A stretch of 64,000 nucleotides of DNA, taken from the NCBI RefSeq assembly GCF_023115425.1, contig NZ_CP096032.1, positions 2,232,001-2,296,000 of the forward strand. The letters are read 5' to 3'. Below the pieces are notes generated by a model that searched no databases, was not told the DNA's origin, and saw only the letters and a program-made list of their open reading frames with translations. The stretch is from Synechococcus sp. A10-1-5-1 (lineage in GTDB: Bacteria > Cyanobacteriota > Cyanobacteriia > PCC-6307 > Cyanobiaceae). Made by a program: the position numbers and the translations under genes. Numbering within the stretch: position 1 is the first letter of the stretch; every line of letters begins with the position of its first letter. Below are positions 9,905-19,146 of the stretch, one piece after another.

Positions 9905-10771
9905 ATGAACCTCTTTGCTGATTTGCTGGCCGCCACGCAGAAGGATCAGGGTCAGGTGCCCCAGTCGGTGGCGACCCAGACCGGTCCTCGGATTCAGAAG
10001 AGCCGCCGGGGCGTTGAAGTGAAGAGCGCTCGCGAAATCGAGACGATGCGCCAGGCCAGCCGGATCGTGGCCACGGTCCTGCGCGAGATCATGGAGCTCG
10101 CCCAGCCGGGCATGACCACCGGCGATCTCGATGCCCACGCGGAAAAGCGGATTCGCGAGATGGGTGCGGTGCCCAGCTTCAAGGGCTACCACGGTTTTCC
10201 CGCCAGCATTTGTGCCTCCATTAACAACGAGGTCGTCCACGGCATCCCCAGCAACAAGCGGGTGATCAAGGCCGGAGACTTGGTCAAGGTCGACACCGGT
10301 GCCTACTTCGACGGCTACCACGGCGACAGCTGCATCAGCCTCTTGGTGGGCGAGGGGGCTTCAAAGGAGGCCCAGGACCTGGCGCGAGTCGCCCAGGAGT
10401 CCTTGATGAAGGGCCTGGCCACGGTGAAGGCCGGAAGCACCCTGATGGATCTGGCTGGTGCCGTTCAGGACCATGTCGAGGCCAACGGCTTTGCCGTGGT
10501 GGAGGACTACACCGGCCATGGCGTAGGCCGCAACCTGCACGAGGAGCCCTCAGTCTTCAACTACCGCACCCGGGAGCTTCCGAACATGAAGTTGCGGCCC
10601 GGGATGACCCTGGCGGTGGAGCCGATCCTCAATGCAGGAAGCAAGATCTGCCGCACCCTGAAGGATCGTTGGACCGTCGTGACCGTTGACGGCAGCCTTT
10701 CGGCCCAGTGGGAGCACACGATTGTGGTGACCAGCGACGGCTGCGAAATCCTGACGGACAGGGACTTCTAA
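9905..10771 (+). CDS. map: methionine aminopeptidase, type I
   Basis: Removes the initiator Met from nascent chains. The metal ligands are visible in [16 protein letters not shown] (two Asp), [12 protein letters not shown] (His, Glu) and WEHTIVV (Glu), with the substrate His in [11 protein letters not shown]. The 288-residue product has about 40 extra N-terminal residues ([20 protein letters not shown]) before the [12 protein letters not shown] start of the core. ATG at 9905 is the first in-frame ATG; earlier alternative starts would overlap the divergent small membrane protein gene. Confidence 0.96.
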   Translation: MNLFADLLAATQKDQGQVPQSVATQTGPRIQKSRRGVEVKSAREIETMRQASRIVATVLREIMELAQPGMTTGDLDAHAEKRIREMGAVPSFKGYHGFPASICASINNEVVHGIPSNKRVIKAGDLVKVDTGAYFDGYHGDSCISLLVGEGASKEAQDLARVAQESLMKGLATVKAGSTLMDLAGAVQDHVEANGFAVVEDYTGHGVGRNLHEEPSVFNYRTRELPNMKLRPGMTLAVEPILNAGSKICRTLKDRWTVVTVDGSLSAQWEHTIVVTSDGCEILTDRDF

Positions 10772-11481
10772 GACCGGCTGCTGACCACGCGGAAATAGGC
10801 CCAGCGGCTCAAGGTGGCCAAGGGCATCAAGAGATAGGTCAGGGGGTTGGGGGTCACGATCACCAACCCCACCCCCCAGTGGGCCTGCCGCAGGATTTCC
10901 CGGGCGACAAAATCCGCTGACATCAATCCAATCGGATTGAGAGCTGATCGGAATGGTCCCAGGACCAGGCGGCGGATGCGGAAGGTTTCACTGGCCAGGT
11001 CCAGGCTGCGCAGACTAAGAAGTTGGCCCTGAAGTCGCTTGCTGATCTCATAGATCGGGCTAAGCGCGGCTTGGATCTCGGCTTCCGAGGTGTTGATCCA
11101 GATCTCGCGGGGAGTCTTGCCGTCGTCCTGCTGGGCAAACACCTCCAACAACCTCCAGCTGCTCAGGGCATTGACCTCCAATGAGCGCTCGATGGCGTCG
11201 GGGCTGCGCTCGCCATGGCAGTTCACGCCATGGTTGATCAGAAGAATGTCGACGCGTGCCAGAACGCCGCTCAAGGCCTGCTCCTGGCCGACGCTCCAGC
11301 GCACCTGCTCGAGGGGTACGGGGTCACCATTGCTGCGCTCCAGGCGCAGCGGTTGATCGCTGCTGGTCAGAGCAATCAGCTGAGCACCGGCTGCATCCAG
11401 CTGCAGCAGTAGGGCGCGCCCCAGGCTGCCGCTAGCTCCAGTGATGGCAACGGTGCGACCTTGAAAGCGCGTCAGTCCCAT
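10768..11481 (-). CDS. short-chain dehydrogenase/reductase
   Basis: Rossmann-fold [14 protein letters not shown] nucleotide-binding motif at the N-terminus, NHG in place of NNAG, and the catalytic Ser (WINTSEAE) and YEISK (YxxxK). About 237 residues from the ATG at 11481 ([17 protein letters not shown]); upstream starts at 11541 would overlap the divergent gene. The C-terminus has a hydrophobic stretch ([15 protein letters not shown]) that may touch the membrane. Substrate is unknown. The stop overlaps the convergent map stop by four bases. Confidence 0.88.
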   Translation of the reverse strand: MGLTRFQGRTVAITGASGSLGRALLLQLDAAGAQLIALTSSDQPLRLERSNGDPVPLEQVRWSVGQEQALSGVLARVDILLINHGVNCHGERSPDAIERSLEVNALSSWRLLEVFAQQDDGKTPREIWINTSEAEIQAALSPIYEISKRLQGQLLSLRSLDLASETFRIRRLVLGPFRSALNPIGLMSADFVAREILRQAHWGVGLVIVTPNPLTYLLMPLATLSRWAYFRVVSSRS

Positions 11482-11539
11482 GCAGCGGTGGGCGATGGCC
11501 TCAGCTTGCGCCATCCTCGGTGCAGAGGACGTTGCTGGC

Positions 11540-11932
11540 ATGTCGGCGGGGCTGGTGGCCTTGTTCGCTCCCTATTGCCAGGGGAGCGAGCGCCCGGAGG
11601 AGCTGGAGCAAGCGCTCGAGACCTTGGCCCGCGGCTCCTGCTCGGGGGTGCGTCAACTCAAGCCAGACGGACAGCGGCCCTTTCGCCTGAGCTGGACAGC
11701 GGGGGTGGCCCCACTGGAGCCAGCGCAGCTGCAGCTGGTGGTGGAGGCTGATCCGTCTCGCCCGTCGCCAGCGTTGCCGGGGGCGACATATTCCTGTTCT
11801 GTGGCCACCTCTGCGCTGGTGCTCTGGTTGATGGATCGCACGGGACCAGAGGGGGCGAGGGATCTGCCGGACAGTTTCTGGCAATGGTTGTTACTGGGTC
11901 TTGAACCCAGTCCAAGTCCCGGTACCCCTTAG
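11540..11932 (+). CDS. cyanobacterial hypothetical protein (130 aa)
   Basis: ATG at 11540, divergent from the SDR gene with 58 bases between starts. The 130-residue soluble product (MSAGLVALFAPYCQG... ending EPSPSPGTP) shows no motif I recognise; a helix-rich N-terminus with EELEQALETLARG precedes a beta-like region. An in-frame ATG at 11480 would overlap the SDR start and is less likely. Confidence 0.65.
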   Translation: MSAGLVALFAPYCQGSERPEELEQALETLARGSCSGVRQLKPDGQRPFRLSWTAGVAPLEPAQLQLVVEADPSRPSPALPGATYSCSVATSALVLWLMDRTGPEGARDLPDSFWQWLLLGLEPSPSPGTP

Positions 11933-11956
11933 ATTCAATACAACAACTGGGGTCAC

Positions 11957-13060
11957 ATGGTCCAGGGCAATGCGGCGAATCACGCTTCCCCCGCCCTGCT
12001 GATCGGTTCCTGTGCGCCCTTTAGCGGCAAATCGGCGGTGGTGCTTGGCATGGCCCGCCAGCTGCTGCAGCGGGGGGTCAAGGTCCGGCTTGGTAAACCC
12101 CTGGCTGACAGCGCAGACGGGTCGGCCCCCTTGATTGACGACGATGTGCGCTTCGTTGGTCAGATTCTTGGTTTGAAGGGGGACCAGCTGGTTCCTTCGG
12201 TCCATCTCAAGGACGCAGAGGCGGCCCGCGCGCGCCTGTTGGATGGGGACCTTCAGCCCGGTGCGGGTTTTCAGCAGCTGCAGCAGCAACTGCAATCCTC
12301 TGCGGATGATCTGACCCTGATGGAGGCCTCGGGCAGCCTCAATGACGGTCGGCTCTATGGGCTGAGCCTGGCCCAGGTGGCGCAAGGTCTCAAGGCCCCT
12401 GTGCTCCTGGTTCATGCATGGGAGGACAGCAGCAGCGTCGAGCCGCTGTTGGCAGCCCGCGATCAGTTGGGAGATCTCCTGGCTGGAGTGGTTCTGAATG
12501 GCGTTCCCCCCGCTCAGGTCACAGCCCTGCGCTCCGATGTGGTCCCCGCGCTGGAGCGGTTGGGGTTGCCGGTGCTGGGGGTGATGCCCCGCTCGCCCCT
12601 CCTGCGCAGCGTCACCGTTGAGGAGCTGGCCCGCCGGCTCGATGCCCGCACCCTCTGCTGCCCGGAGCGGCACGATCTGCTGGTGGAGACCCTGTCCATT
12701 GGTGCCATGAACGTGAACTCCGCCATGGAGTTTTTCCGCCGCCGCCGCAACATGGCCGTGGTAACCGGCGCGGACCGCACCGATATTCAATTGGCGGCAC
12801 TGGAGGCTTCAACCCAGTGTTTGATTCTCACGGGGGCTGGCGACCCACTTCCTCAGCTGATCTCCCGGGCGGAGGAACTTGAGGTTCCGTTGCTCAAGGT
12901 CGATCACGACACCTTGACCACCGTTGGTGTGATCGAAAATGCCTTCGGCCAAGTCAGGCTGCATGAATCGGTGAAGGCCACCTATGCCTTCCGGCTGGTG
13001 GAAGAGCATTGCGATTTTGAGCGACTTTTTAGTCGTCTACGACTGCCTGTTGCTGCATAA
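11957..13060 (+). CDS. BioD-like P-loop / DRTGG domain protein
   Basis: The N-terminal domain is a dethiobiotin-synthetase-like P-loop (SCAPFSGKSAVVLG, then DLTLMEASGSL); residues from about 220 form a DRTGG domain (HDLLVETLSIGAMNVNSAM, VVTGADRTDIQLAAL). This is the phosphotransacetylase N-terminal architecture without the catalytic PTA domain, annotated in cyanobacteria as a stand-alone regulatory or cobyrinic-acid-synthase-like protein. The 367-residue frame is intact. Function is not known. Confidence 0.85.
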   Translation: MVQGNAANHASPALLIGSCAPFSGKSAVVLGMARQLLQRGVKVRLGKPLADSADGSAPLIDDDVRFVGQILGLKGDQLVPSVHLKDAEAARARLLDGDLQPGAGFQQLQQQLQSSADDLTLMEASGSLNDGRLYGLSLAQVAQGLKAPVLLVHAWEDSSSVEPLLAARDQLGDLLAGVVLNGVPPAQVTALRSDVVPALERLGLPVLGVMPRSPLLRSVTVEELARRLDARTLCCPERHDLLVETLSIGAMNVNSAMEFFRRRRNMAVVTGADRTDIQLAALEASTQCLILTGAGDPLPQLISRAEELEVPLLKVDHDTLTTVGVIENAFGQVRLHESVKATYAFRLVEEHCDFERLFSRLRLPVAA

Positions 13061-13098
13061 ACACTGCTAATTTCGAAGCGTCAGCTGGTGTTTTTGCG

Positions 13099-13611
13099 TT
13101 GACCCGGTCTCTCGATTTGCCTGCCCTCGACCGGATCGACACCCTGGCTCAAGAGCTGGCGATGCTTCAGGACCGGAGCAAGCGTCGCATCGCGATCCTC
13201 GGAAGTCGCCATGTTCCGGTGGTCTCGGTTCACTTGGTGGAGTTGGTGGCCCGCTCCCTCGCCCAAGAAGGGCACAACTTGATTACGTCGGGCTCCCAGG
13301 GCGTGAATGCGGCTGTGATTCGCGGCGTCCTTGAAATTGACCCGTCCCGCCTGACGGTGCTCCTGCCGCAAAGCCTTGACCGTCAACCCAAGGAGTCACG
13401 CGATCAGCTCGATCGGGTGCTGCATCTCGTCGAGAAACCTGAGAACGACGAGTTGCCGTTGCCAATGGCCAGCAGCCTTTGCAATCAGGAGATCATTCGC
13501 CGCTGCGATCAGCTGATCTGTTTCGCCTTTCACGACAGTGAAACCCTTCTGACGAGCTGCCGTACGGCTGAGGACATGGGCAAGGTGGTCAGCCTGATGT
13601 ACTTCGACTGA
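13099..13611 (+). CDS. DprA/LOG-like Rossmann-fold protein
   Basis: 170 residues, conserved in picocyanobacteria. RRIAILGSRHVPVVSVHLVE followed by HNLITSGSQGVNAAVIRG is the GSR / TSGxxxG pattern of the DprA (Smf) and LOG nucleotide-binding fold. It lacks the C-terminal DprA domain. The start is a TTG at 13099 with no better alternative. It lies 38 bases after the BioD/DRTGG gene and may be cotranscribed. Confidence 0.8.
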   Translation: MTRSLDLPALDRIDTLAQELAMLQDRSKRRIAILGSRHVPVVSVHLVELVARSLAQEGHNLITSGSQGVNAAVIRGVLEIDPSRLTVLLPQSLDRQPKESRDQLDRVLHLVEKPENDELPLPMASSLCNQEIIRRCDQLICFAFHDSETLLTSCRTAEDMGKVVSLMYFD

Positions 13612-13630
13612 CCCCTTCTTCCAGCAGGTG

Positions 13631-14047
13631 TCAGTTGGCTGCTGCGATGACGGCCTGCAGTCCCTCCCAATAGAGCAGGCCTGCGCAGGTCATGGCACCG
13701 GCCCAGCAGAGGGATCGAACGGGTGGCAGGTTGGCGACATAGGCGGCGATGTACCCCAGTCGCAGGGCGGGATAGATCCAGGCGGCGGCGATCGCCACCG
13801 GCGAGCCGACCCCAGCGATCAGGCAGATCAACGCTGCCGGTGCATAGAGGGTGAAGGCCTCGAAGCTATTGAGGTGTGCCCAGTTGGCCCGCTTGCCCCA
13901 GTCCGGCAGGCGCTCCGCCATGGCCCTGGGCGCGGCGAGGTCGCTCAGTTGGAAGTTGGCCTTGGAGCGGGCTGCGCCGAGGGGGACCAGGCTGGAGACC
14001 ACAACACCGGCGCTGAGGAAGAGCGACCAGGCAAAGGCGGGATGCAT
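13631..14047 (-). CDS. MAPEG family membrane protein
   Basis: Four hydrophobic segments with the MAPEG pattern (RAMAERLPDWGKRANWAHLNSFEAFTLY, Asn-rich helix 2; PALRLGYIAAYVANLPPVRSL, helix 3-4). The family includes glutathione transferases and related membrane enzymes. The ATG at 14047 (MHPAFAWSLFLSAG) is preferred to a start at 14113, which would overlap the divergent yajQ. In cyanobacteria the substrate is unknown. Confidence 0.85.
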   Translation of the reverse strand: MHPAFAWSLFLSAGVVVSSLVPLGAARSKANFQLSDLAAPRAMAERLPDWGKRANWAHLNSFEAFTLYAPAALICLIAGVGSPVAIAAAWIYPALRLGYIAAYVANLPPVRSLCWAGAMTCAGLLYWEGLQAVIAAAN

Positions 14048-14111
14048 CAGGGCCACAGGGCTTGGGTTGCCTCCTTTTCTAGGCTGGTAGAGGTTCACCC
14101 CGCGCGACCGC

Positions 14112-14603
14112 ATGGCCTCCAGCTACTCCTTCGACGTCGTCTCCGATTTCGATTGGCAGGAATTGGTGAACACCCTGGACCAAGTGCGCCGCGACGTTTC
14201 GACCCGCTACGACCTCAAGGATTCCGGAACTGAAGTGGACCTGGAGGAAACCAGCTTCACCATCACCACCGCGAGCGATATGTCACTGCAGGCGGTTGAA
14301 GATGTGCTGCGTCAGAAGGCGACCAAACGCAATCTCTCCCTGAAGATTTTTGATTTCCAAACCCCGGAGCCCGTGGGCGGAAACAAGGTCAAGCAGGTGG
14401 TGAAATTGCGCAAAGGCCTGAGCCAGGATCTTGCGAAAAAGCTCAGTAAAACCATTCGCGACGAGCTCAAAAAAGTCACCGTCGCCATTCAGGGTGATGC
14501 TCTGCGCGTGACGGGCAAAAGCAAAGATGATCTGCAGGCGGTGATTCAGCTGCTCAAGGATCAGGACGTGGAAGTGCCCCTGCAGTTCCAGAACTACCGC
14601 TAG
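14112..14603 (+). CDS. yajQ: YajQ family nucleotide-binding protein
   Basis: 163 residues with the YajQ signature: SFDVVSDFDWQELVNTLDQ, ISTRYDLKDSG-like (VSTRYDLKDSG), and RVTGKSKDDLQAVIQLLK. Members bind RNA or nucleotides, and cyclic di-GMP in some bacteria. Monocistronic here; its stop is seven bases from the convergent LysR stop. Confidence 0.96.
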   Translation: MASSYSFDVVSDFDWQELVNTLDQVRRDVSTRYDLKDSGTEVDLEETSFTITTASDMSLQAVEDVLRQKATKRNLSLKIFDFQTPEPVGGNKVKQVVKLRKGLSQDLAKKLSKTIRDELKKVTVAIQGDALRVTGKSKDDLQAVIQLLKDQDVEVPLQFQNYR

Positions 14604-14610
14604 GAGGGAT

Positions 14611-15483
14611 TCAGCCGCAGGGTGTGATTTCTGGCCAGCGTTGCCTTAACTCCTGCACGTGTTCCCTCAATCGTTCCGTTAACAGCTCGACCTGAGGTCT
14701 TTCGGCGAACTCCCGCTTGCACACCAAAACATCCCCGGACTCCAGCGGCAGCGTGAGCGGAAGTTTCACCAGGCTTCCACCCAGCAGGTCCAGGGTCATG
14801 GCTGTGGCGTAGGCGATCGTGAGTTCGGCTTCGTTGCGGCCCTCCCACCTGTTGATGTCGTAGCGCTGCATTCGCACGGGCGAGGACCAGAGTCCGACCG
14901 CTTTGAGTGCAGCCTCCACCTGGGGATAGGCCCCGCGGGGGAGCGCCAGGCTGGGGAAGCCCTCGAGATCGTTAAAGCTCAGCTGCTTGTGTTGCAGAAG
15001 CGGATGGTTGGGGGCCACCACGCAGTGCACCGGCATGGCACTGAGGGGCAGGGTGCAGAACTCGGGGTCGTCGTTCTCTGGGACGTCCGGCTTGGCACCA
15101 ATCCAGGCGTCGACGATCCCCAGGCGCAGCAACTCCAGGTTGCGTGGGACGCCAACGATGTCGCACAGCCCGACCATCCACCCTGGCGGGCTGGGTTGGG
15201 TGATGAGCGGTTGCCACCAATAGGCGGCCTCGAGCCGCAGGGGGGCTAGTCCCTTCCAGCGCGCCAGTTGATGCACCCTGCGCTCGGCATTGAGCAAGGG
15301 GGCATCACTCAGTAGATCCCACTCCCCATCGCATTTTTTGCTGGAGACCTCAAAAATGGTCTGGGCCTGCTTGGCGCGGCGGGAGATGCTTGGTTGACTG
15401 AGGGACAGCTTCTCGGCAGCCGCGTCACCGGTCCTGAGCCAGAGCAGGCCATCGAGCGCCGCCAGGGTTTCCAGATCAACCAA
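14611..15483 (-). CDS. LysR-type transcriptional regulator
   Basis: Residues 1-45 form a winged-helix DNA-binding domain (LAALDGLLWLRTGDAAAEKL, SLSQPSISRRAKQA). The rest has the periplasmic-binding-like effector fold. The start is a TTG at 15483 and the length (290) is normal. It is divergent from the 5-oxoprolinase gene, with 60 bases between the starts, the typical LysR arrangement, so it probably controls the oplAH-ggt operon. The inducer is unknown; a gamma-glutamyl compound or oxoproline is a guess from context. Confidence 0.82.
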   Translation of the reverse strand: MVDLETLAALDGLLWLRTGDAAAEKLSLSQPSISRRAKQAQTIFEVSSKKCDGEWDLLSDAPLLNAERRVHQLARWKGLAPLRLEAAYWWQPLITQPSPPGWMVGLCDIVGVPRNLELLRLGIVDAWIGAKPDVPENDDPEFCTLPLSAMPVHCVVAPNHPLLQHKQLSFNDLEGFPSLALPRGAYPQVEAALKAVGLWSSPVRMQRYDINRWEGRNEAELTIAYATAMTLDLLGGSLVKLPLTLPLESGDVLVCKREFAERPQVELLTERLREHVQELRQRWPEITPCG

Positions 15484-15543
15484 GCGTGAGGCCGCATGGG
15501 GAGTCTTTCTAAACTCGCACCCCAGAGCGCTTTCAGCTAGCCG

Positions 15544-18500
15544 ATGACCCGCTCAGGCTGGCGTTTTTGGATTGATCGAGGCGGCACCTTCACCGATGTG
15601 GTGGCCAGCTCTCCGGTTGGGGCGTTGGAGGTGTTCAAAGTCCTCTCGGAACAACCCGATCAACCCGGTGACCCGGCGGTCCGGGTGATTCGTCAATGCC
15701 TTGGCCTGAGCTCTCCGGACCAGGTCATTCCTCCGGGTCTGGTGGCCGAGGTGCGGTTGGGGACCACCGTGGCCACCAATGCCTTTTTGGAGCGCGCCGG
15801 CGCCCGCACCCTGTTGCTGATCAACAAGGGCTTCGCTGATTTGCTGGCGATTGGCGATCAGCACCGACCTGATCTCTTTGCCTTGGCCATTCGCCGGCCC
15901 CAGCCGCTTCAGGGGCGAGTGATTGAGGTCCAGGGCCGTTTGGCCGCCGACGGCCATGAGCTTCAGCCCCTGCTCTTGGACGAGACGCTCAAGGCTGCCG
16001 TTCAGAAGGCGAAGGCTGATGGCTACAGCAGTGTTGCCGTGGCTTTACTGCATAGCACCACCAATGGGAGCCATGAGCGGCAACTTGGCTCCTGGTTGGA
16101 GGCCTTCGGCTTTGTGCAGATTGCGCTCTCCCATCAGGTCAGTCCCCTTCCCCGTCTGGTGCCGCGGGGGCAAACCACGGTGCTTGAGGCATCAGTGGGA
16201 CCGGTCCTGCAGGGCTACCTGAAACAGGTGCAGGAGGCCCTCGGGCCCGATGTGCCGCTGCGGGTGATGCAGTCCAGTGGCGTCTTGGCCGCACCCGGCG
16301 CACTGCGCGCTAAGGACACGATCCTTTCGGGGCCAGCCGGTGGCTTGGTGGGGGCCGTGCGCACGGCGGCCCTGGCGGGCTTTGGTCGCATTGTTGGTTT
16401 TGACATGGGCGGGACGTCCACCGACGTCTGTTATTGCGATGGCCCGTGGCCCCGCCTCGATCAGGTGGAGCTTGAGGGGTTGCCGATCCAGGCGCCGATG
16501 CTGGCGATTCACACCGTGGCCGCAGGCGGTGGTTCCCAGTTGCAGTTCGATGGGGTGCGCTTGCGGGTGGGCCCCGAGTCGGCTGGGGCTGATCCCGGGC
16601 CGGCTTGCTATCGCCGCGGCGGGCCCCTGACCGTGACCGACGCGAACCTGTTGCTGGGGCGCCTGCAGAGCGATCAGTTCCCAGCGGTGTTTGGTCCCAG
16701 GGGCGATCAACCCTTGGATGGTGCTGTCGTGCGCCAGCAGTTCGAGCGCCTCGGTGAGCGCTTGGGCTGTTCGGCGGAGGCGGCGGCCGAGGGCGCCCTG
16801 GAGCTCGCCCTGGAGCGGATGGCGGAGGCGATCCGCCGCATCTCGATCCAGCAGGGCCATGACGTACGCGAGGCGGTGCTCTGCTGCTTTGGCGGGGCTG
16901 GCGGTCAACACGCCTGTGCCTTGGCGGAGCGGTTAGGGATGCAGCAGGTGCTCCTGCACCCCTTCGCTGGAGTGCTGTCGGCCTACGGGATTGGCCTGGC
17001 CGATGAGGGCCAGGTGTTGGAGCAGTCTTTCGGGCGTCTGCTCGATGCCAGCAGCCTGGCGGAGCTCGAGGGAGTCACGGCCGAGCGGATCAGCGGCGTC
17101 CCAGCCGGTGCCCAGCTGCAGCGGATCCTGCAGTTGCGCTTGCCAGGCCGGGATCAGTGCTTACCGGTGCCCTGGCCAAGACCCTGCCCCGGTGCTGAGC
17201 ATCTGCGGCAGCACTTCATCGCGCAGTTCCAACAGCGCTATGGCTACCTCCCCAACGGCGATCCACTGGAGGTCGTGGTGGATCGCCTCAGCCTCGAGTT
17301 CAGCTGGCCCGGAGCAGCTGTCAGGTCTCAGCCCAGCTCCACCGCTGCACAAGGTGCCGAGGCGGGAAGCCTTTCGGTCTATCTCGATGGCGCCTGGAGG
17401 ACGGCCGCCCTCTGGCAGCGATCCCAGATCGCTCCTGGTCAGCTTCTGCAGGGTCCGGCTTTGATCTGTGAGACCACAGGCACCAACCTTTTGCCTGCTG
17501 GCTGGAGTGCCTGCTGCCTGCCTGGTGGGGAACTGCTGTTGAGCTGTGATCAAGATGCCCGCCCCAGCAGCAGCGCCGAGCAGGTGAGGGATCCGGATCC
17601 CGTCACCCTGGAGCTGTTTGGCCATCGCTTCATGGCGATTGCCGAGCAGATGGGGACGCGTCTGCAGCAGACCAGCGTCTCGGTGAACATCAAAGAGCGC
17701 CTCGATTTCTCCTGCGCCTTGTTCGACGGGTGCGGACGCCTGGTGGCCAATGCCCCGCACATCCCTGTCCATCTCGGGTCGATGGGCGAGAGCGTCTTGG
17801 CCTTAATGCGGGCCGTGGAGCACGGGGATCTAGAGCCCCTGCAGCCGGGTGATGCGGTGGTCTCCAATAACCCGTTCAACGGCGGCACCCATCTGCCCGA
17901 TCTCACGGTGATCACGCCGCTGTTTGCCCCCTCCGGTGGGGATCAACCGGTGGCCTTCGTGGCCTCCCGCGGCCATCACGCGGATGTGGGAGGGATCACA
18001 CCCGGATCGATGCCATCCAGTAGTCGTTCCATTGATGAGGAGGGTCTGCTCTTCGACAACGTTCCGCTGGTGCGGGGCGGGAGATTGCTGGAGCAGGCCT
18101 GGCGTGATCGCCTCGGCCAGGGCCCGTGGCCGGCTCGCAATCCCGATCAGCTCTTGGTGGACCTGCAGGCGCAACTGGCCGCCAACGACCTGGGTGTGCA
18201 ACGCCTGTTGGCCTTGATGGGTTCAGCGGGAGGGGAGCGGGTCCTGACCTACATGGGCCATGTTCAGGACCAAGCGGCCGCGGCGGTGCGCCAGGTCCTG
18301 AGCCGACTCTCCGATGGGGAGGCGCGGGTTCAGCTCGATGCGGGCCCTGAGATCGTGGTGCGCTTGCTGGTGGATCGCCAGGAGCGCAGGGCCCGGATTG
18401 ATTTCAGCGGGACCTCCCCTCAGATCGAGGGCAATCTCAATGCTCCATTGGCGATCACCAAGGCCGTGGTGCTCTACGTCTTCCGCTGTTTGGTGCGCGA

Positions 18501-19146
18501 GTCCATTCCGCTCAATGCCGGTTGCTTTGATCCCTTGGAGTTGGTGGTGCCCCCGGGCTGTCTGCTCAACCCCAGCCCGCCAGCGGCCGTGGTGGCAGGG
18601 AATGTTGAGACCTCTCAAGCGGTCGCCAATGCCCTTTTCGCAGCGGTGGGTGTCCTGGCGGCTTCCCAGGGAACGATGAATAACCTGAGCTTTGGCAATG
18701 CCAACTGCCAGTACTACGAGACGGTTTGCGGCGGAACTGGAGCTGGTAACGGGTTTGCGGGAGCCGATGCGGTGCAGAGCCACATGACCAATTCCCGCTT
18801 GACGGATCCGGAAATCCTCGAGCAGCGCTTGCCGGTGCGGCTGGAGCAATTTGCGATTCGTGCTGGTAGTGCCGGAGTGGGCCGCTGGCCTGGCGGCAAC
18901 GGCGTTCTGCGGACCTTGACAGCCTTGGAGCCCCTCACCGCTTCGCTGTTGTGCGGCAGTCGTCTGGTCCCTCCCTTTGGTTTGGCCGGGGGGGGAGATG
19001 GGGCTTGCGGTCAAAACAGCCTGCGGCGGGCGGGTGCCCAGCAGATGGAACCCCTGCCCGGCTCCACGCTGGTGGAGTTGCAGCCTGGTGATCAATTGCA
19101 GATGGCGACCCCCGGTGGTGGGGCCTACGGAGCGATCGACTCATGA
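15544..19146 (+). CDS. 5-oxoprolinase / hydantoinase A-B fusion
   Basis: 1200 residues: a HyuA-type ATP-binding half (RGGTFTDVVA at the N-terminus, LGTTVATNAFLERAG, FDMGGTSTDVCY, HTVAAGGGS) followed from about residue 680 by a HyuB half (LELFGHRFMAIAEQMG, NIKERLDFSCALFD, SNNPFNGGTHLPDLT). This is the eukaryotic-type OplAH layout, which hydrolyses 5-oxoproline to glutamate with ATP; hydantoinase activity cannot be excluded. Its stop overlaps the ATG of ggt by four bases, linking it to gamma-glutamyl metabolism. Confidence 0.92.
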   Translation: MTRSGWRFWIDRGGTFTDVVASSPVGALEVFKVLSEQPDQPGDPAVRVIRQCLGLSSPDQVIPPGLVAEVRLGTTVATNAFLERAGARTLLLINKGFADLLAIGDQHRPDLFALAIRRPQPLQGRVIEVQGRLAADGHELQPLLLDETLKAAVQKAKADGYSSVAVALLHSTTNGSHERQLGSWLEAFGFVQIALSHQVSPLPRLVPRGQTTVLEASVGPVLQGYLKQVQEALGPDVPLRVMQSSGVLAAPGALRAKDTILSGPAGGLVGAVRTAALAGFGRIVGFDMGGTSTDVCYCDGPWPRLDQVELEGLPIQAPMLAIHTVAAGGGSQLQFDGVRLRVGPESAGADPGPACYRRGGPLTVTDANLLLGRLQSDQFPAVFGPRGDQPLDGAVVRQQFERLGERLGCSAEAAAEGALELALERMAEAIRRISIQQGHDVREAVLCCFGGAGGQHACALAERLGMQQVLLHPFAGVLSAYGIGLADEGQVLEQSFGRLLDASSLAELEGVTAERISGVPAGAQLQRILQLRLPGRDQCLPVPWPRPCPGAEHLRQHFIAQFQQRYGYLPNGDPLEVVVDRLSLEFSWPGAAVRSQPSSTAAQGAEAGSLSVYLDGAWRTAALWQRSQIAPGQLLQGPALICETTGTNLLPAGWSACCLPGGELLLSCDQDARPSSSAEQVRDPDPVTLELFGHRFMAIAEQMGTRLQQTSVSVNIKERLDFSCALFDGCGRLVANAPHIPVHLGSMGESVLALMRAVEHGDLEPLQPGDAVVSNNPFNGGTHLPDLTVITPLFAPSGGDQPVAFVASRGHHADVGGITPGSMPSSSRSIDEEGLLFDNVPLVRGGRLLEQAWRDRLGQGPWPARNPDQLLVDLQAQLAANDLGVQRLLALMGSAGGERVLTYMGHVQDQAAAAVRQVLSRLSDGEARVQLDAGPEIVVRLLVDRQERRARIDFSGTSPQIEGNLNAPLAITKAVVLYVFRCLVRESIPLNAGCFDPLELVVPPGCLLNPSPPAAVVAGNVETSQAVANALFAAVGVLAASQGTMNNLSFGNANCQYYETVCGGTGAGNGFAGADAVQSHMTNSRLTDPEILEQRLPVRLEQFAIRAGSAGVGRWPGGNGVLRTLTALEPLTASLLCGSRLVPPFGLAGGGDGACGQNSLRRAGAQQMEPLPGSTLVELQPGDQLQMATPGGGAYGAIDS